From assembly GCA_047624005.1 (NCBI GenBank), contig JBLHPE010000046.1:1-17357 (forward strand): a stretch of DNA of 17,357 nt, in the 5' to 3' direction. Of the stretch, positions 14,945-17,357 are shown one piece after another. Below the pieces are notes generated by a model. It was given only the letters and a program-made list of their open reading frames with translations, searched no databases and had not been told where the DNA came from. This DNA is from Ascidiaceihabitans sp047624005. GTDB lineage: Bacteria > Pseudomonadota > Alphaproteobacteria > Rhodobacterales > Rhodobacteraceae. Both the position numbers and the translations under genes were made by a program. Every line of letters begins with the position of its first letter. Position 1 is the first letter of the stretch.

Positions 14945-15020
14945 GCCCGAGAAGTGGAAGGCAAAGATTTCCAAATATTTTCTGGTTTTCGAAACCCTTC
15001 AGGGCAATGCTAAAACATGA
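14934..15020 (+). CDS. Possible 28-residue ORF coupled to the topoisomerase gene
   Basis: ATG 14934 is preceded by GAGGACG (and AGGAG further up) and encodes a short basic peptide starting MRYMPEKWKAKISKYF. Its TGA overlaps the topoisomerase ATG as ATGA. The topoisomerase start has only a weak, distant AGGG, so coupled translation from this frame would make sense. A leader peptide or the end of a longer decayed frame are both possible; the frame is open back to 14790. No family is recognised. Confidence 0.3.
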   Translation: MRYMPEKWKAKISKYFLVFETLQGNAKT

Positions 15021-17158
15021 GCGACTCTCTTGTTATTGCAGAAAAACCTTCACAGGCGCGCAATCTTCGCGATGCATTGGGAAACCGCTTTGGCAGGATA
15101 CTGTCAGCACGCGGACATATTTTCAGACTGGCTGAACCCGCCGAAGTCAACGTTTCATGGAAGAAATGGTCTTACGAGGTTTTACGCCCTGAATCTGGAT
15201 TTTACCCTCTGCGTCCAGATAAGAGCCATGGCAAAGACAAGCTGATTGCAGAAATCAAAGCGGCCCTAAAAGATGCTGATCGCGTCATTATTGCGACCGA
15301 TTGTGACCGAGAGGGCCAGGCCATCGGTGAAAATATCCTGCGGTATTTCAAGTACAAGGGGGAGGTTTTGCGAGCGATGTTTTCTGCAGAAGATCCCGTC
15401 TCGCTACGGCAGGCTTTCGATGCCTTGAAACCTAACGAGCAATTTCGACCGCTTTACTCTGCTGCGGTGGCGCGCGCCCAAAGTGACCAGATTGCTAATC
15501 TGACGGCCACACGCGCGGTCACGATGGCCTTGAAGCCGTATGGGATGAAGGGCGCTATCGGTATAGGTAGAGTCAAAACCCCGACCATGGGAATTGTCTG
15601 TGCGCGAGAGCGTGAAATCCAAGTTTTCGAAGCAAAACCCTACTTTGATCTTTGGGTAGATGTCGGCGATGGCAAAGATGTCTTACGCCTGAAGCATTTC
15701 CCCGCACACGAGGCACGGGTTTTCGAAAATGATTTGGCGCAACAGATCACCGCATCCTTTGATCCTTGGCATGGTTCATTGAAGGTTACATTTGAAAAAA
15801 AGAAGCAACCGCCACCACGTCTTATGGACTTACCACTGCTGCAACAACGCGCGGCGCGCTGGGGTTGGTCCGCGCAAAAGACGCTTGATGTGGCCCAGAG
15901 CCTATATGAAACCCACAAGATTACGACTTACCCAAGGGCAGAGACAAAATATTTGCCGGAAATCGAAAAGAACAATGCCCAAGCGATGCTCGATGGTTTG
16001 CGTGATCTGCCTTTTGTGAAAGTGGCGTATGAAACACCAACATATCGTATGGGGAAACGGGGCTGCTTCTCTGACGAAGGGCTCGCTGGTGCCTCGCATC
16101 ACGCAATCATACCTAATTCCAAAACCCGTGATAAATGGGCCCGTGTCCTCAGCGCGTTGTCTAGCGATGAGCGGCGTCTTTTTGAATTGATTGCGCTGAG
16201 CTACACCGCAGCAATTGGCCCAGATCGTCTTTATGATCGTACAGAAATGTCCCTGATGGCGAGTGACCGTAAGTTTGCCGCGAGTGGCATTGTCGAGCAG
16301 CAACCAGGCTGGCGCGAGGCTTTGGGAGCTGATCCTGATGCAAGTAAGAAGAGCAATGCAGAAGCAGCGGCCATTCTGCCACCCTGGAAAGATCGTCAGA
16401 TTGTCGATGCCCTAAAAGCCGGGGCAGATAAAAAGACAACCAAACCTCCAGCACGCTTTAATGAAGGCACCTTGATCAAGGCGATGCAGGAAGCCTGGAA
16501 GTATGCCCATGATCCAAAAACAGCGGAGCGCCTGAAGGGTGCTGCTGGGATCGGCACTCCGGCGACACGCGCCTCAATCCTGGAGGGTTTGAAAACCCAG
16601 AACCTCTTCGAGGTAGTTAATAAGCATCTAGTACCAAGCACCCTTGCGCTCGCAATTTATGACGTTCTCCTAAAAGAAGCGCCTGAAATCCTCGACCCGG
16701 CGGCGACGGCTGAAATGGAATTGGCACTTGATGGCATTCTAAAGGGAGAACAGAATCCGCGAACGGTGATTGATACGATTGTGGCCCGCGCGGCAGCATT
16801 GGCCGCAAAGATGGAACAACGTGGTCAATCTGGCACTAAGCTCGATATCGATTTCACCGCCAAACCCAGTCCAAAGATGGTTCAGGCCGCTCGATCAAAA
16901 GCAAAGCGGATGGGGATGCAATTGCCAAAGGGTGCTGCAACTGATCGGAACATTTGCTCTAAGTTTTTGGGTCCGCGACCTGAGGGAAATAGCCCAAGTG
17001 ATGCCCAGATTGCCTTTGCTCTTAAGATCGCCAGTGAAGCGAAACTAGATCTGCCTGAAGCGACCCTTGGGGATCGCACAGCGCTTTCTGCCTTTATCAA
17101 AAAGAACAAAAGTAAGCTGAGCAAAAGCGGTGCAAAATCTAGTAGTCGGCCCGGCTGA
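15017..17158 (+). CDS. topB: Type IA DNA topoisomerase (topoisomerase III / TraE-like)
   Basis: A 713-residue enzyme that relaxes or decatenates DNA by cutting one strand through a tyrosine. The TOPRIM domain has LVIAEKPSQA with E9 and the acidic triad TDCDREGQ (D95, D97, E99). IGRVKTPTMGIV (183-194) follows, and the active-site motif is THKITTYPRAET with catalytic Y305. The family usually reads YPRT; here T is replaced by A (A308). ATRASILEGL (residues 515-524) is a further family motif. The C-terminus has no CxxC zinc fingers but a lysine-rich domain containing SPSDAQIAFALKIA and an SKSGAKSS tail. This short-tail form is typical of topoisomerases on plasmids, ICEs and other accessory elements. 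It overlaps a possible small ORF by ATGA. No mobilisation or replication genes are visible beside it. Chromosomal TopA is excluded by the missing zinc fingers and the small size. Confidence 0.9.
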   Translation: MSDSLVIAEKPSQARNLRDALGNRFGRILSARGHIFRLAEPAEVNVSWKKWSYEVLRPESGFYPLRPDKSHGKDKLIAEIKAALKDADRVIIATDCDREGQAIGENILRYFKYKGEVLRAMFSAEDPVSLRQAFDALKPNEQFRPLYSAAVARAQSDQIANLTATRAVTMALKPYGMKGAIGIGRVKTPTMGIVCAREREIQVFEAKPYFDLWVDVGDGKDVLRLKHFPAHEARVFENDLAQQITASFDPWHGSLKVTFEKKKQPPPRLMDLPLLQQRAARWGWSAQKTLDVAQSLYETHKITTYPRAETKYLPEIEKNNAQAMLDGLRDLPFVKVAYETPTYRMGKRGCFSDEGLAGASHHAIIPNSKTRDKWARVLSALSSDERRLFELIALSYTAAIGPDRLYDRTEMSLMASDRKFAASGIVEQQPGWREALGADPDASKKSNAEAAAILPPWKDRQIVDALKAGADKKTTKPPARFNEGTLIKAMQEAWKYAHDPKTAERLKGAAGIGTPATRASILEGLKTQNLFEVVNKHLVPSTLALAIYDVLLKEAPEILDPAATAEMELALDGILKGEQNPRTVIDTIVARAAALAAKMEQRGQSGTKLDIDFTAKPSPKMVQAARSKAKRMGMQLPKGAATDRNICSKFLGPRPEGNSPSDAQIAFALKIASEAKLDLPEATLGDRTALSAFIKKNKSKLSKSGAKSSSRPG

Positions 17159-17269
17159 ATCGCTTGTATTGAGCCGTATTCTTGGGTGCAGATAACCGTT
17201 TGAGAACGCAGAAGAGCGCCGTGTGATGTATTGGTCTTGTCCCGCTTACGTTCCGGTCTCCCAACTCAT

Positions 17270-17356
17270 TTATGCAGCCTTTCGTTCAAAGGCCAAGGGG
17301 CTTTTGCCGCCCAGCGATGAATGACGGCGGCGCGGGTTATAAAATCCGTTGATATA
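17270..17356 (-). CDS. IS3-family transposase OrfB, C-terminal end (runs off right edge)
   Basis: The last 28 codons of a transposase, entering from the right edge: YINGFYNPRRRHSSLGGKSP followed by LAFERKAA and TAA. This is the standard C-terminus of IS3-family OrfB (integrase domain ending in YNxxRRHSxLGxxSP). The element's end should lie within about 50 bases to the left; TGATGTATTGGTCTTGTCCC (17224-17243) may be the terminal repeat, but its partner is outside the window. Whether the element is intact cannot be seen. Confidence 0.88.
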   Translation of the reverse strand, partial: YINGFYNPRRRHSSLGGKSPLAFERKAA

Positions 17357-17357
17357 C

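Noticed and set aside
15902..16303. 133-codon minus-strand frame inside the topoisomerase gene
   Set aside because: Antisense to a strongly supported gene with conserved motifs; a chance frame.
17152..17176. CGGCT/AGCCG inverted repeat over the topoisomerase stop codon
   Set aside because: Five pairs with a 15-base loop and no T tract; not a credible terminator.
1..17357. CRISPR arrays, tRNA, rRNA and riboswitches
   Set aside because: I read both strands for spaced direct repeats, cloverleaf patterns and long structured leaders and found none I could support.

Overview
The window carries an almost complete alginate-type exopolysaccharide locus, all on the minus strand (about 1-14020). To its right lie an insertion-sequence remnant, decayed DNA, a plasmid/ICE-style type IA topoisomerase on the plus strand, and the edge of a second IS3-family element. 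Protein style (a small periplasmic SUOX-fold protein beside a hybrid kinase, the IS3 transposase tails, the plasmid-type topoisomerase) suggests a marine alphaproteobacterium of the Roseobacter/Rhodobacteraceae kind. That assignment is inference; there is no rRNA or other phylogenetic marker here.

Layout in transcription order, right to left. algE (outer-membrane exporter), algF, algI, algJ and algX (O-acetylation) form a tight block with gaps of 11, 24 and 11 bases and a 4-base ATGA overlap. After a 132-base gap holding a perfect AT-rich inverted repeat comes a two-gene signalling pair: a secreted SUOX-fold protein without cysteine and an 856-residue hybrid histidine kinase (PAS, HisKA, HATPase, receiver, HPt). 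After 138 bases come alg44 and alg8 (polymerase subunits, overlapping by 14 bases). After 190 bases containing a strong hairpin comes algA/manC. Then a textbook intrinsic terminator with a UUCG loop, a 214-base gap in all, and the first 58 codons of algD, which runs off the left edge.

Working model: AlgA makes GDP-mannose and AlgD oxidises it to GDP-mannuronate. Alg8 polymerises it across the inner membrane with Alg44. AlgI, AlgJ, AlgF and AlgX O-acetylate the chain, and AlgE exports it. No algK (scaffold), algG (C5-epimerase) or algL (lyase) is present in the window; they could lie beyond algD or elsewhere. The N-terminal PilZ-like region of Alg44 lacks the arginines and the Asp/Asn expected for c-di-GMP binding, and a sensor kinase module sits in the middle of the locus. 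Control of polymer synthesis may therefore differ from the Pseudomonas c-di-GMP scheme.

The right third (14021-17357) looks like mobile or plasmid DNA. It has a transposase tail at 14356-14511, a C-terminal fragment of an unrecognised minus-strand gene next to it, about 420 bases of apparently decayed sequence, the topoisomerase gene, and the 3' end of another IS3 transposase. The alginate locus thus probably sits on, or next to, an accessory replicon or island.
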